A DNA stretch of 64,000 nucleotides from the NCBI RefSeq assembly GCF_945859705.1, contig NC_079135.1, positions 80,174,253 through 80,238,252 on the forward strand, in the 5' to 3' direction. The notes beneath the pieces were generated by a model that worked only from the letters and a program-made list of their open reading frames with translations, was not told the DNA's origin and ran no database searches. Positions 1-12,641 of this stretch are shown here, piece after piece. How positions within the stretch are numbered: the stretch's first letter is position 1; every line of letters starts with the position of its first letter. Origin of the DNA: Episyrphus balteatus. Lineage: Eukaryota; Arthropoda; Insecta; Diptera; Syrphidae. The position numbers were made by a program, and so were the translations under genes.

Positions 1-1221
1 GATTATTATAATTTTTCAATTTGTTACAAAATTAAGAACAAAAAACGAATTTTTACAGATTTTCTCGATTTTTGGACCTAAAAGATCTATTCAACGGTTA
101 GATAAACGAAAAAAGTGCATAAGGCTTTTTTTGTAGAGCGTTTAATTTCCTACAAGAATATGAAAAGAAATTTGCTAAAAAGTCAATTAATAAAAAAATT
201 ATTTTTTTTTAGTAGAAGCTTGATGTAAAAATGGAAAATTGCAAAGCGGAGGACCTTCCCATTAATATAAAGAGCTTATATTTGGTGTGTATATTCTAGA
301 GGGGTCTAGCAATCGATTTTTCGGAGTACCAAATCAAAAAAAAGAATTTCGATTTTTTTGACCCACCCTAGTACTCATACACCACAGTGTCATTTGTCTT
401 TTTACCGTGTTTAGTCAATATACTTGCATAAATGCATAAATAAATGAATGGTTTTCTCATTAATAGAGCTGTTTAATGCAATGTTTTTCATCATAAGTTT
501 GAAATTCCAATTATAACCCTAGGAACTTCTAAAAAATATTATTTTGTGAGCGATACAAAAAAATACAAAATTATGATTATGCTTCAAATCTTCAGTACCT
601 ATCACAATTCCAAATTAAATGTTTGGTTCACGGAAGTCGGTCCACGGAAGTCGGTTCTGTTTTTTGATAAAAATGATTATTACGATAAGTATCTATTTTT
701 ACCAAAAGTTATTAAGAACTCCGGTTCTTCACTATATTCCCTTGATTTTGATAAAAAAAATGAAGTTTTATTTTTCAAAAAGGTGTTTTTTTTTTATGAA
801 AAGAGTTTTATTCAAAAAATCAGTAGAAAAGTTTTTTTTTTATTTTTACTTTAAACATTCTTGTAAGTAAAATAGTCAACAAAATTGTGTTTTGTTTTTG
901 AAATATTTCTAGTTATATACATATTTTTTAAGTTTTGATTTTCGATGATTATTGAAAATCATTTAGAAACCCCTGCCCTCTTCGCAGAACTTTTTCTGAA
1001 AAAATCTATTTTTAATCTTTTTTTGTTACATAAACCTTCCTCTAACAAATTCAAAGAGCATGCAAAAACAATAAAGTCGATTGGACTTCCTGTTCGTTTA
1101 TTATTAGCTTACAAATGAACATTTAGATAAGAACAAGAAAATACTTTTTTTTTTAAATTCGTATTTATGAAAGAAATCAAATGAAAAATAATTTAATTAA
1201 ATTTAACACAAATGACTATTT
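1..1221. other. AT-rich non-coding stretch
   Basis: No gene recognised. Open frames here are short and low-complexity (Phe/Lys/Ile-rich), as expected from A/T runs. The piece near 290-340 (GAGGGGTCTAGCAATCGATT) is more complex than its surroundings and may be an old repeat, but no second copy was seen in this window. Confidence 0.6.
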
Positions 1222-1901
1222 ATCCTGGCGGGATCGGGTCAAAATTCTGGCTTCAAAAATTCTGTTTTTCAAAATTCCGCTTTTTAAAATTCTACTTTTC
1301 AAAATTCTGCCAGCATATTTTTTGAACAAAAAAATTCTGCAAATTCTGTTTTTTTTTTTTTGCGCTCATCTCATTTATCCATTATAGTAATTCAATTTTA
1401 CTACTTTCCTTACTGTTTATTGTGTAACAGTCCCAAATATTGTTATAATGCATAGACTGATTTTCTTATAATTCACATCTATAAACCGTTAAAAACTATT
1501 AGAAAGTGGAAAGAAAGATACAACATATTCCTCCTTAGTCAATTTTTTGAACATTCACTTCTATTTGATAAATTAATAAATTTCTGATTATTTTTCGAAA
1601 TTATTTAACATAAAAAATCTTTTCTTAATATTTTTTTTAATTTATTGATTTATCAAACAAACAATGAACATAAAAAAAACTGATAAAGTGAGTAAGTAAT
1701 CAAAAAAGCAGTGAGGGGATAATTTTACTAAATTCTGCAAAAAATTAAAAAATGGTTTGGAAAATGTTTAAAAGCTCGCGCTTTGAATGATTTTTTTTTT
1801 TAATTTTGAAAAGCAGAATTTTGTAAAGCAGAATTTTGAAAGCAGAATTTTGAAAAAAGAATTTTGACCCCGGCAGAATTTTGACCCCAACCCATCCTGG
1901 C
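1222..1901. mobile_element. Foldback-like non-autonomous element with 8-bp target duplication
   Basis: ATCCTGGC occurs directly at 1222-1229 and 1894-1901 and brackets an element at 1230-1893. The element begins GGGATCGGGTCAAAATTC and ends with the inverse of GGGTTGGGGTCAAAATTC. Inside each end is an array of a short unit resembling CAAAATTCTGCTTTT: about 1239-1345 in one orientation and about 1799-1888 in the other. Terminal inverted repeats built of short tandem subrepeats are the hallmark of foldback-type transposons. No transposase frame is visible in the 664-bp element. An 8-bp duplication fits hAT or P-type chemistry, but the superfamily cannot be fixed from the ends alone. Confidence 0.7.
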
Positions 1902-4703
1902 TTACATTTTGAAAATTTAAAGAAATTCGGTAGTCTTGGATTCAGCATATTGAAGTCTTTAAATTGTAAAACTTCGTTCGGTATGATTTTTGTCTCCGAA
2001 TTTCATTAGCATCAGAGTCTTTGCATTCCCCTAATTGGTAATTGCATAGTATTCAATTTTTTTCAAAAAAGTCTCATACGATTTCATTTCAACTTATGTT
2101 ATGTAATGTTCAGAGAATAAAACCACATTTTTAGTTAGTCTCAATTCGTTTAACTGATATTTTTGATTTCCGTTTCTGAGACCAACTGAACGCTGATTTT
2201 TTTTTTTTTGTTGCACTTTCTTGACTAGGTATTTTAAGGACTTCTTTTAAATTTCGACATAATTTCAAAAGTTATAACTGAATAAAGGATTTCTTTAAAA
2301 TTTCGACATAATTTCGAAAGTTATAACTGAATAAAGATCTATTTTGAATTAGTTTCAATAATTTCATCTTATGCTGGTTGAAATTTATTTCCCTTTTCTC
2401 GTCTACGGCCTTGGCATTACATAGTTATAAACTGTCTGCTTTCGTCGTCGTATGCATGTGTTTTTTTGTATGTATGTATATTTGTTTATACCTACCTTTA
2501 TAGAAGTTTCGATAAGTGGTCGTTTTGTTGTAAAATGGGCTTAAACACAAATTTAATACCTCTCACGTTCGTTGTATGATTTTGTACTCGTCAGCAGATG
2601 CTTTATACGAAAATAAAAAAAAATAAACGCAAACTTTTGTTTGTATTTTTTTTTGACAAACATTTAAATTCGAAATAAAATAAAAACTTTGTGGTTACCG
2701 ATAGTATTGAGGAACTTTATTTTAACAACCCAACGTAAATGTTTACAGCCTGGGCTAAAGGCTAAATGACACCTAAAACTTAAGTACTGTTTACTCAAAC
2801 AAATTTTAGAATTTAATGTTATTTCTTGTTTTGGATTACATTATTTGTTGCAATGAAATACACTTATTTAAACGATTGGGTGAAAACTGAACGAAAAGTA
2901 TCATTTTTCATAAAGGACTCATTGACTCGATTAAATATTTATGCACTTAGAATCTAGACATAACAAAGGATCAAATTTTGACTATTTTTTTTTTATATTG
3001 GAACCTTACTCGACGTGGAGTTGTTATTTGCAAATAACTTTGCAAAGTTGAATACTTTCGAGTAAAACTGTTTTCTGTATTAACAGATTGTTTTTCGATT
3101 TATGCAAATTCCTTTTTGAATCAATGTCGAATGTTTGTTTTTTTTTCTTCTTTTTTTTTTGTATATTTTCCTGGAAAAAGTTTGTTTTTGTTTTGTTTAT
3201 GATACACAATTTTTTTTTTGGTAGTATGTATTCCTTTTATTGATTTATTTATAAACAACCATGACGTGCATAACTCTCTTTATACATAGTCAAATTAAAG
3301 CAAAAAGAAAAAAAAAAGAAAAACTTCCAAAATAAATTATCATTTAAACAAAGTTAATTCAACTGTGTATAAACAAAATCTGAGTTATAATTATCATAAA
3401 ATAATAAGTAATAATTTGTGAGCAATTAAACAACTTAATTGGTGTATGCGGTAACTTGAATAATGTGAAAAAAATATGACTTGGATAATGTTGTTTTAAT
3501 TTTAAATTTGTCTCAAATTACTCAGAAAATATAATTATACACATTTATTGAAAGCGGAACTTTCTATTTTGTTTCAATTTGTTTTCTTTAAATACATTAT
3601 GTCCGTTCGCTTAACTGGAAAGTCAGAAAAAGTCGGGGAGTTCAAGTTGTGCAAAAAGAAAAAAAAAAAAAAAACATTTTGTAAGAAATAAACCATTGTC
3701 ACTTTTGGAGTTTTTTTTTTATAAGGTAGCAAGTCGTATTTGAAAATTTTTCTTAAGAATTTTTTTTATAGAAAATAGAATGCCCTCTCGATATAAATTC
3801 TTTTATAAATTTTTAAAACTAAATTTTTGTAAGAAATTCAAGAAAATCTACCTACTCAAGAAAAAAAGCATACATTTTTTATATTTTCAAAAAAATATGG
3901 ACAAGTAGTGGTGATTAGCAATTTGGCTCCAAAAAAAAAAATTTATTTACTTTAACAATAAGGTAATAGGATAATAGTCCTATTTCCTCACTTATTGTTT
4001 TTATTTTTTCTAAAAAAGCAACAATTTAAAAAAATTCAATTTTCATGCATTGAAAACTAAGAAATAAGTCAAAGATAAAAAAAATTAAAACAATATGAAA
4101 TAACAATGTTCAACAAAATTAAGTATTTTATTTACAGTCAATTACCTCCAAGTCGATCTATCTCATAAAGGCCATTTTTCCAATAGGCTGATAATCATCA
4201 GCTTAGGGAGAGAAATATGCATTTTGCCCAAATTCAACATAACGGTGATTGGAAAATTCAAAAAATCTGATTTCCGTCAATAAGTCTGTCGGTCTATTCT
4301 TCTGTGCCTCCATCTGTACACATTTCCACCGCCTAAAAAGATGGACGGATTTCCTACACTTTTGGTACATATGAATTTGTATGGAATTCTGAAAGTTGTT
4401 TTTGTTGACTTGTAATATCTTAGCTTAGAACGTATACCTTCCATTCAAATGTTTCGATTGTTAAATTTTAAGAAAAGTAATATAATGTATTAATTCATTT
4501 AACTCGAATTTTTCTCTTATTAAACCAATTTTGATATTCCACTGTTGAAATTCAAATATAATAAGGGAATTATACAGACAACTTCAAATAACTGTTAAAT
4601 AAAAATATTACATATTTTTAATAAGGTTTTGAACATTATAAATTACTATAATGCTTACAATATCAATTAGCAAACTAACCGAGGTAATTTTTATAATAAT
4701 ATG
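1902..4703. other. AT-rich non-coding stretch
   Basis: No gene recognised. It is dominated by A/T runs. Apart from a short tandem duplication near 2.3 kb, no organised structure was seen. Confidence 0.6.
2242..2337. repeat. Two-copy tandem duplication, about 48 bp unit
   Basis: The unit containing ATTTCGACATAATTTC and GTTATAACTGAATAAAG occurs twice head to tail with only a few differences. It is probably replication slippage; no function is suggested. Confidence 0.8.
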
Positions 4704-4966
4704 AAACCCTCTGTCGGCACACGGGTGCGAATTTGGCACGAAAAAAATAAAAAAAAATGGTCACAAAAATGTCTCTTAAAAAGGGTGAAAATATAAATTT
4801 TTGGAATTGTGAATACAATATTCGAATTCTACATCAATTTCATATATGATTTTCTATAAAATATTAAGACGGAAAAAAGTTATAGCGACATGAAAAAGTA
4901 TAAACCAAATTCGCACTCGTTTGCCTAATCACGTCACAAAAAAGAGGTCTGGTTATAGAGGGTTAA
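4704..4966. mobile_element. piggyBac-like MITE, copy 1
   Basis: A 256-bp element (4707-4962) begins CCCTCTGTCGGCACACGGG, ends in ATAGAGGG and is followed by TTAA. It matches the copy at 6316-6557 through most of its length, including the internal GGTCACAAAAA and ACATCAATTTCATATATGAT segments. The left flank has lost the TTAA (it reads GAAA) and the right terminus is more diverged, so this is the older copy. There is no coding capacity. Confidence 0.7.
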
Positions 4967-6311
4967 AGTACCTATTATTTTTGCTTTTTTTTTATAAAAG
5001 CTGGATTTTTTTTTATTTTTATTAACAATGATTGATCTTTAATTTTAATTAAGGGTAAAATTTATTTAATCAAATTTATTACTTCAAATTTCCTTAAAAT
5101 AGATCAAATTTAAATAAAATTGATCGTCAATTTTTTAAAATAAGAATACAATTAATTTTATAATATCTTGAAATAACGCGATAGGTATAATTAAAAGTAC
5201 CAATCTACAAAAGTGAAATAAAATCCGTCCATTCATAGAAGACATTAGAAGAATAACGAAATTCTCATTTAAACATTCTAAGGAAAAAAAGCAAAAATTC
5301 GGAGAATTTTTTCACTGCTTTGACCCAATTTAGAGCGTGCGTCGTATTTGAGTGTTAAACAAAATTAAATGAAAACGTCCCTACTGCACATCAATAAATA
5401 AACGAGTCTAATATATTTAAGAATGTGTTTCTTAATAAAAAAGACGCTTCTTAATAAATATAATTAAAATCAAGCAAACAATTTAGGAACGATTTTTTTA
5501 ATTTGAAAATCGCAGAAGTAAAAGAAGTACTCTTTATTAATACAAATTACTTTTGTGCTCCACGTTTATTTTTTCTTTAACATTTATGTTGTGTTAAATG
5601 TATTCGAAAAAAAATATATTCCACATCCTAAAGTGAAAATAAGCAGGTGGTTTTGTTTACACAAAATAAAACCAACACAATAGTTCCTTATTTAAAAATG
5701 TGGAAAATAAAAAGAAGATCCTTTTAAACACATTTAACACTACTACCTCCCTTTGCACATGTTTATTCTTCTTTTTCGTGTCTAATGATGCACATCGTAC
5801 CTATACCCCATTTGGGACTTCGGCCAACCATGAAAATATTTCCTCTCTACACTTATACTATACTTATCCCTATATTGTGCTCTTAAAAACATTTACATCT
5901 CAAATTCAAATCTCAAAAGCAATTTTTTTTCCTCTATAACATTATATTTAAGTTTCTGCTTTAATAAGCAAAGTGAGACTGTGTATTGTTGGTTTTTGTT
6001 GTTGTTGTGTGTATTAATAATAATAATTATAATTGTTATGTTTTCCTCAAGGATAATGTTTTCCTGCCGCGTCGCCTCTACAACGAGTATAAAGTGAGAA
6101 TACAAAGTCGACAACCATTATATTTTTTCTTTGTAATTTAAATTAGTTTAAAAATTGTTTCGATTACGTCAGAAAACGAATGAGAGTACGTGATATTTGG
6201 TGTAATTTTTTAAGAAATATTATTTCAACCGTAAAAAATAGACATTCGGTAAATTAGTTTCTAGAGTTTCTTCACCAATATAAAATAAATAGGATTCAAT
6301 TAGGAAGTTTT
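4967..6311. other. AT-rich non-coding stretch
   Basis: No gene recognised. Frames at 5.7-6.1 kb are short and low-complexity on both strands. Confidence 0.55.
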
Positions 6312-6561
6312 TTAACCCTCTGTCGGCACACGGGTGCGAATTTGGCATAACAAAAATAAAATCTGGTCACAAAAAACTGTCTTTATAAGGGTGAAAGTAC
6401 ATTTTTCTGGAATTGTGAATACTATATTCGGATTCCTCGGAAAATTCTACATCAATTTCATATATGATTCTCTATAAATTAGTGAGACATAAAAAAGTTC
6501 TAGCAACGTGAAAAAGTATAAACCAAATTCGCAAAAAAGAGGTGTGCCTACAGAGGGTTAA
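6312..6561. mobile_element. piggyBac-like MITE, copy 2
   Basis: A 242-bp element (6316-6557) is flanked on both sides by TTAA (6312-6315 and 6558-6561). Its termini are CCCTCTGTCGGCACAC and the inverse of CCCTCTGTAGGCACAC, a near-perfect 16-bp terminal inverted repeat. TTAA duplication with ends starting CCC is the signature of the piggyBac superfamily. The element is too short to encode a transposase, so any movement would need one supplied in trans. It is better preserved than the copy at 4.7 kb. Confidence 0.8.
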
Positions 6562-8589
6562 AGAAAAAAAAAAATAAATCTGAATTAAATGAAACCTATT
6601 ATTAAATAGATTTATTAACTTTAAGACCCTGAGTTTGAGTGCCAAATCAGTGAAGTCTGTTTTCTGAACCTAAGACTTTATGTGGGCTACACGTGTAGGT
6701 AGGTATCCTTTCTGATATTGACAATTTATTTTTGTACTTTCAAAGTTGTTAAAAAAATATTATAGATTAGTTGTGAACCTTTCCTTGACAAAATACTAAA
6801 CATAATTATAAATAGAAAAACTTAGCTGATATTATGATATACGCTAGTCATTCAACCTGTCCTCATTTGGTGTCACTAAGACAATATTTGTATAAGAATT
6901 TCTTCACTAATATGCGATACGGTTCATATAACTTTTTTTTTCTTCCTCAACTTTTCTCTATTGACTGCACAAGAAAGAAAAATAAACTTTTATTTCTCCC
7001 CTTTTTTTATGGATCACATCGTAATAATTTCTGCATTTGAAAAATACCGACTTCAGCCACACCTTTACAATATATACTATATACGTACACATTTTTTTGT
7101 ATATTTATAGTATATCATCGAAAATATCGAATAATTTGTGTAGACAACTCATATTTTTGTTTGTTTGTTGTTTTTTTTTTTATTTTTTTTTTGGTTGAGA
7201 TAAATAAACCACTTTTTTGTGGTCGATGATATCAAAACGTTCAATCACTCATCCACAATTTAACGCTGTTTTTCACTCGTACACAGTTGATTGGTTACAT
7301 TTAATGGAATTACACAAAAAAAAAAAAAAAAAAAATGACGATGTTAAAAAAAAAATCTGTGGTCTCATTTGGAAACATTTTGTAATAACCTTTTATAGAT
7401 TTTTATCATTTTTTGTTGAATATTGAAGTTCTATTGTTTCGTGTATAGATATTTGGTTTTGTGTATATTGGTTTTTAGGTATGGCTTTTATGTTCAAATA
7501 AATTTTTTTGTTCATTAAGAACTCTAACCCAGTAACCAGAATTCCTTTTCGATGGAAATTTTGTAATACATTTTGAAAATTATTTCATTTCTATATGTTG
7601 AGTGGATCGAATCATATTCAATTCGCTTTTAATTGCTTTTTTCAATTTTTTGTTGAAATGTAAAACACACATTAAGCTTCATATTGAATAGAAGGATTTA
7701 ATGCTTAGGTAAAGTACTCAATTTTTGTTGAAATAGAACCCAGTTTTGCATAAACCATCACAAAAAAAATTATAGATGAATTGAATCCCTGGAATGACAC
7801 GTAATGCACAACAGAGAATTTCTTAAAATTCTAACAAAAAAGGCTTCTATGATTTCCTGAGCCAATATCAGAGTTTGATTTTTAATAGAAAACATCCTAC
7901 TTCCCATAAAATATTTTTTTGTTTCTTTTAATTGTGTCTTCTGTTAAACGTTTTTATTAATTTCAACGAAAAAATTGAAGACGGAAGCTGTATGTTAAAA
8001 AAAATACAAATAAACGTTGTGGATCTTTTTATTATCTAAAACTATAACAAATAATTTTTGTTTCGATAAGAGGAGAACTTTTGTCAGAAACCACCAACCA
8101 CCTCCTTTATTGGCGAAGGATTGCGATTCAATCGACTTTTCCTCTTGTCTAAACCATATTAATCTTAAATCCTCATTACTCTTTTTTTTTACAATTTTTC
8201 CAAATTTTGGTCTCTGAATACGACTTTGACACTGGTCTAGTATCCACAGTTAACGGAATCTAGCTTTCTTTTTCGCTTAAATCAAAAAACCTTAATAAAC
8301 ACATCAATAGTAAAAATTCATTATATTTCCTATCGTTGAAGAAGGCTTTCGATCTCAACGGATTAATTTTGTATATATGTCTTTTAAGACCTGAATCCCA
8401 TAAAATCACAACCCATATACTCGACTCGTAGTAAAATCTATCTTACTCTACCGTCATACATGTTTCCGTGTAGATGCAGCCTCCAAATAAGATGAATTCT
8501 TATTCTCCCTAAACTTCAATTGCAATTGCACTAACCTCCATTTAAAAGTCTTTGGCCATGGAAAAAAAGAAAAAAAGAATTAAACAAAA
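6562..8589. other. AT-rich non-coding stretch
   Basis: No gene recognised. From about 8.05 kb the base composition becomes more balanced and leads into the reverse transcriptase relic at 8590, so some of 8.05-8.59 kb may be the upstream part of the same dead element. I could not recognise an endonuclease domain there. Confidence 0.45.
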
Positions 8590-9110
8590 GTCAGTACGAA
8601 TTTCGTAGCAGGACGTCCGGGAATCTGATGGCATATCTCTCCGAAAAGTAAAACCATTCTTTTCTTTTGTTTCACTATTTCGACAAAAGTAAAATAGTTG
8701 CCCTTGATATTCCAAAGGCTTTTAAGTTCTCTTGTCAAAAATGAATTATCAAATGGATTAGAAATTATATTTCAAACCTCTATTTTAGATGAGTTCAAAT
8801 CTGACATCCACGAGATTATTGATGGTGTTCCCCAAAGCTCCGTCTTTTATAACCCACCTTTTTTCGTATTTTCATTAAAGATAACTTTTAATCCTCTTTA
8901 TTTTTTGCTTTCACACCCTTTTCCTGACTCATCTCCCCATTCCTTGGTTATGTAACTAAACGGAAACATTCGATCAACACATCAAAGACCACTCGCATTA
9001 TAGCACATTGCAATAACCATCGCGCCACGAGGTACTACTTATTTAATTGCATACAACAAGACAAAAATAAAGCGACTTTCAATATTATCACTTTCCTTTA
9101 GTACTTGAGT
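8590..9110 (+). pseudogene. Decayed non-LTR retrotransposon reverse transcriptase (R1/I/LOA-type)
   Basis: Reading across frames gives a collinear series of reverse transcriptase landmarks. QYEFRSRTSGNLMAYLSEK (from 8591) corresponds to the conserved QYGFR...STGDLMAYL region. IVALDIPKAF (about 8695-8724) corresponds to the first catalytic Asp motif (VALDISKAFD). IIKWIRNYISN follows, then DGVPQSSV (about 8820-8845), corresponding to the GVPQGSVLSP motif. Finally FPDSS (about 8926-8940) sits where the catalytic FADDS should be. Several stops and frame changes interrupt it, and the second catalytic Asp pair is lost (PDS instead of ADD), so it cannot be active. FADD-type spacing fits the R1/LOA/I branch rather than LTR elements. 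The identification rests on motif order; the exact clade is uncertain. Confidence 0.75.
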
Positions 9111-10441
9111 GCAATTCTAGTAACATACTCGTATCTGCCCTCAACTCAATTTTACGAATCAAAATAGAAGTTTTAAGTCCAAAGTTTGTAGAAACTTCTT
9201 TTTTAAGACATTCGAAATGTTTCAAACTCTCAATACCTTTCATTCTGAAAAAAATGGTTTTTACCCTTGAATCAATTTTTAAACTGATTCCTTTTAAAAG
9301 TTACCTTCTTGTATTTTACTCGTTTCTCTCGTTGGAACTAATTACTAAACCTTTACTGTAGATATCTTAAAAAAAATGTTTTGTTTTTGCCAAAAATTTA
9401 ACAAAAAATTAGGTATTTACATCATCACCCGAAATGGTCTTTCCATTTTTTTCTGTAATTTTCAAAACCCCTTTGTTATCAAAGAAAATGTCGAATACTT
9501 ATTACATCAATAAATTACCTCCATACACATATATATTTTTTATTTTTGAATATTAAAATAAAATATCCTTTCTTTATACCTATCACGAATAACAACATCA
9601 TTCATAAAAGACGGCATCATCTTTTGAGTTTTGAGGGTAAATTACTTTCATTTCTTATTTTCTTCTTCTTGTATTTTTTTTTTTTTTTTTAAGAAAAAGT
9701 ATTTTATTTATTTTCTCTTATCATTCATTGGGAGTATAAATCATAGCCTTTCCGTCTCTATAAAAGAAAAAAAAAATTACGAAGCTTTATAGCATCCACA
9801 CACACAATCCGAACATTAGCACTCCATTTCCTTCCAACTCCACTCACTACTCTATCTATACATTATGCACGCTATACACTTAAATAATATTACTGAGCGC
9901 AAATTCCCAAAAGAAAAGATTCTCTATACTCACTGTCGTGTCAGCCCCAGCACTTCACCACATCACCAGCCATAACACAATCGTAATAATATCTCTCCAC
10001 AAATGTATCTTCTTAACCAGCAGCACCAAACAACCACCACCTATAACATAGTATAACCAGGACAAGACAGCCCAACCGCCTCGCCTCGCCTGCCTGCGGG
10101 CGGGCGTAGCCCACATTATGTATCGGATTATGAATTCGTCGCCTCCGACATTCTTTCTATTCGATTTCATTTCGTATCATTCATGTTCTATAATTTCATT
10201 GAATTTACAAAAAAAAGAAACAATGTAACTCCCCATCTTCAAAGTGAAATATTGACAAAAAAAAAAAAAGCTCAAAGATACTTTCGGTGTCAGCTTCCTT
10301 AGTTCTTGCAATATGAGAGATGGGAAAGAAGACAATCTTGAAATATGCGAAGATAGAATGAACAATTCAAAATAAAAAAAAAAGAGCGTAACGAAAACTA
10401 TCTGTTCAAACCCATCATCCGTGTACAAGCAAAACATACAT
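9111..10441. other. Non-coding stretch
   Basis: No gene recognised. A small GC-rich patch near 10075-10110 (GCCTGCCTGCGGGCGGGCG) stands out from its AT-rich surroundings without an evident role. Confidence 0.5.
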
Positions 10442-10858
10442 TCATCTGGCATAGACACAAGCTGACTGTGCGACTACTGGCACTGGGGCTGGGGTGAATG
10501 GGCGGCTTAAAACGCCATTTGTTTGGCTCTTCAGTATGATTGATTTATTGTTTAGCTTCGTTTTCGTGTTATATATGGTGAAGGACTTGGGTGAAATAAC
10601 GTTGGTGTATATGCCACTGTCAAACACCATCAGTATTTGGTTTGGTGTGTGGCTGCTTTCTAATGCCCACTCGTCCACCACAAAATCCTCCACAAAGCCG
10701 CCTGAGGCATCACATTTAAAACTGACAAGTGATGACATTGTGAATGAAATTGTATGCAATTTCGTAAAAGGTACTATTTCAATACTTTGTTCTGGAATAA
10801 TAAAGTTACTATCGTTATTTTGACTGAGATAGGTGATAGCCTGACTATTTTCTCTATG
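10442..10858 (-). CDS. Unidentified protein-like open frame, possible exon
   Basis: The minus strand is open for about 138 codons, ending in a TGA at 10444-10442. I do not recognise the product. The translation is balanced and hydrophilic, with stretches such as SFKCDASGGFVEDFVVDE and PNQILMVFDSGIYTNVISP, and a Pro/Val-rich tail (RPFTPAPVPVVAQSA), unlike the low-complexity frames around it. No convincing start Met exists at its 5' side. A CTATCTCAG acceptor-like site lies just before 10823, so it could be an internal or last exon of a gene on the minus strand. The opposite strand is also open here but gives a hydrophobic translation typical of an antisense shadow. It could equally be a fragment of a dead mobile element. 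Confidence 0.35.
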   Translation of the reverse strand, partial: HRENSQAITYLSQNNDSNFIIPEQSIEIVPFTKLHTISFTMSSLVSFKCDASGGFVEDFVVDEWALESSHTPNQILMVFDSGIYTNVISPKSFTIYNTKTKLNNKSIILKSQTNGVLSRPFTPAPVPVVAQSACVYAR

Positions 10859-12314
10859 TCAGATGGTTCATTTTGATGTTCAAATTGATTAAATAGTGGG
10901 AATACAATATACGTAGAACTGTTCCATAAGACCGCACTGTTAAAGACAGCAGAACTAAACAGTTTCAGTCAAAAAAACATCGTTTTGAAACTCAAAAACA
11001 TTTTTGTTCCCTACAGTCCAAAACAACGTTATTGAATAGAACTTATGATTTTATGACCCCTGTCAAACGCTGAAAAACGTCATTACTATCACTTATGATT
11101 TAAACTTATTCTAACCGATTGTACTCTGATTGCCACTATTTATCACTATCACATATCTATTTATTTATTCTAAAATCCTTTGTAGACCTCCGACTCAGAG
11201 AATTTTATTTACTTTTCGAAGTTTTCATCGTGTTTTTTTTTATTTTGAAGAAATACAACGTTAATGTTGCAGTTTTAGATATTTGTAGCAACCCCCCTTA
11301 TAGATGTGTCCTTCAAAGAATCCTATTGTCAACAAAGTTTGTCCGAAAAGTAAAAAGCCTTAGTACTTATACTTATCCTTCGGAATTTATTATGCATACA
11401 TTTAAAATTTTTCAATAAATTCTTCCTTATTTCGTGACCTTTCTTTATTAAAATATTTTGTTCTTTTTCGACGAAAAAGAACAAAATATTTTAAAATTTT
11501 TCTTATTTATGACATCTTGGAAATTCTTCAATGTTGTTTCCTTTAAACAAATACAATTATTTCATCATATCAAACAAATGTTGTCCTCAAACTCCTCTGA
11601 GAACCGTTTGGTTGAAAGACGAAGTCGGTTGAGACTGACTTAATAATATCCTTATAATTTAAGCTGATCATTATTATTAATCAATTGTTGCTTTTATAAT
11701 ATCGAGGGTATTCTAGCAAATTTCATTTCTGTCTTGATTCGATTAGAGCTGTACCTAAGAGTATGCTTCGAGGTTATAAAGCCAACCCCACTATCAGAAG
11801 CAAATGATTTTTTCTTACCGAATAATTAAGACAGAAAAGCCATACAAAGCCTCAGAGGTTGCACATTGTTCTGAAAAATTATAAGAAACATCACTCGACT
11901 TTAAAGTCCAAAGATCTTGACTATTCCGGTGGCTCTCACTGTTCACTGCTATTATTCTGAAAATAGTCTATTTCTCCCACGGAAATACATTTTTCATTTT
12001 TTTTTTTGTATACATTCAGTCTTGTTATGAATTCCATTCGTATCGAAAATTTGCTACGATTCCCAAAAAAATAATCACGGAATCCCTGCGTAATGGAAAG
12101 TTTCATACAAATTGTCACTATATAATCGGATTTTGTGATTGTTTTATTCGGGAATCTAAGAAATTTTCCAATACGAAGGAATACGTGATAAGGTCCATTA
12201 TCCTATTCTTCAACTTTTATTCCAAATAAACGTAAAAACGACAAACTGTCTTCAACAGCTAACTTTTTTGAAGGAAGTCCGCTGTTAATTTGATAGTTTA
12301 TCTTATCAAATAGT
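10859..12314. other. Non-coding stretch
   Basis: No gene recognised. It contains the perfect 47-bp palindrome listed separately. Confidence 0.5.
11448..11494. repeat. Perfect 47-bp palindrome
   Basis: Two 23-nt arms (11448-11470 and 11472-11494) are exact reverse complements around a single central base. The arm reads TTAAAATATTTTGTTC then TTTTTCG. The structure could extrude as a hairpin. Confidence 0.9.
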
Positions 12315-12610
12315 TGAACTATTGCGCTTGATATTTCATTGTGATAAATCTCTTGTTCTTTGGATTAAAAGCTATATTTCCAAACATCATTACAAGGGGT
12401 ACCTAAAAGCTTCTTGTCTTTTTTTCTATGCATTTCTCTCTTCTAGGTATGTATGTGCTTTACCAATCACCTATGGATATTTCAAAAAATGCCTTACAAA
12501 ATGTATGTCTTACGTCTAAAACTAGAGTACCATTTGCAAACTTGGGCGAATTCTTTCTTCAATCGCATAACACGAATGTAAAGTACTATCCTCAGTGACT
12601 TTCAGTTCTT
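12315..12610 (+). pseudogene. Second degraded non-LTR reverse transcriptase relic
   Basis: Short matches occur in the right order for the same kind of reverse transcriptase as at 8.6 kb: IALDIS (about 12322), LWIKSYISKHH, then QGVPKSFLSF in a shifted frame, then KLEYHLQTWANSFF near 12525-12560, which resembles the conserved KLEY..H.W segment after the polymerase core. Stops and frame changes separate them, and the catalytic FADD region is missing, so the copy looks internally deleted. A Helentron-like element begins about 30 bp downstream. The assignment rests on weak motif order only. Confidence 0.4.
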
Positions 12611-12641
12611 ACCATTAAAAGGAAATCGGTTTAAAAAAGAG

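Noticed and set aside
10494..10823. 109-codon plus-strand frame opposite the unidentified minus-strand frame
   Set aside because: The hydrophobic translation looks like the antisense shadow of the more balanced minus-strand frame.
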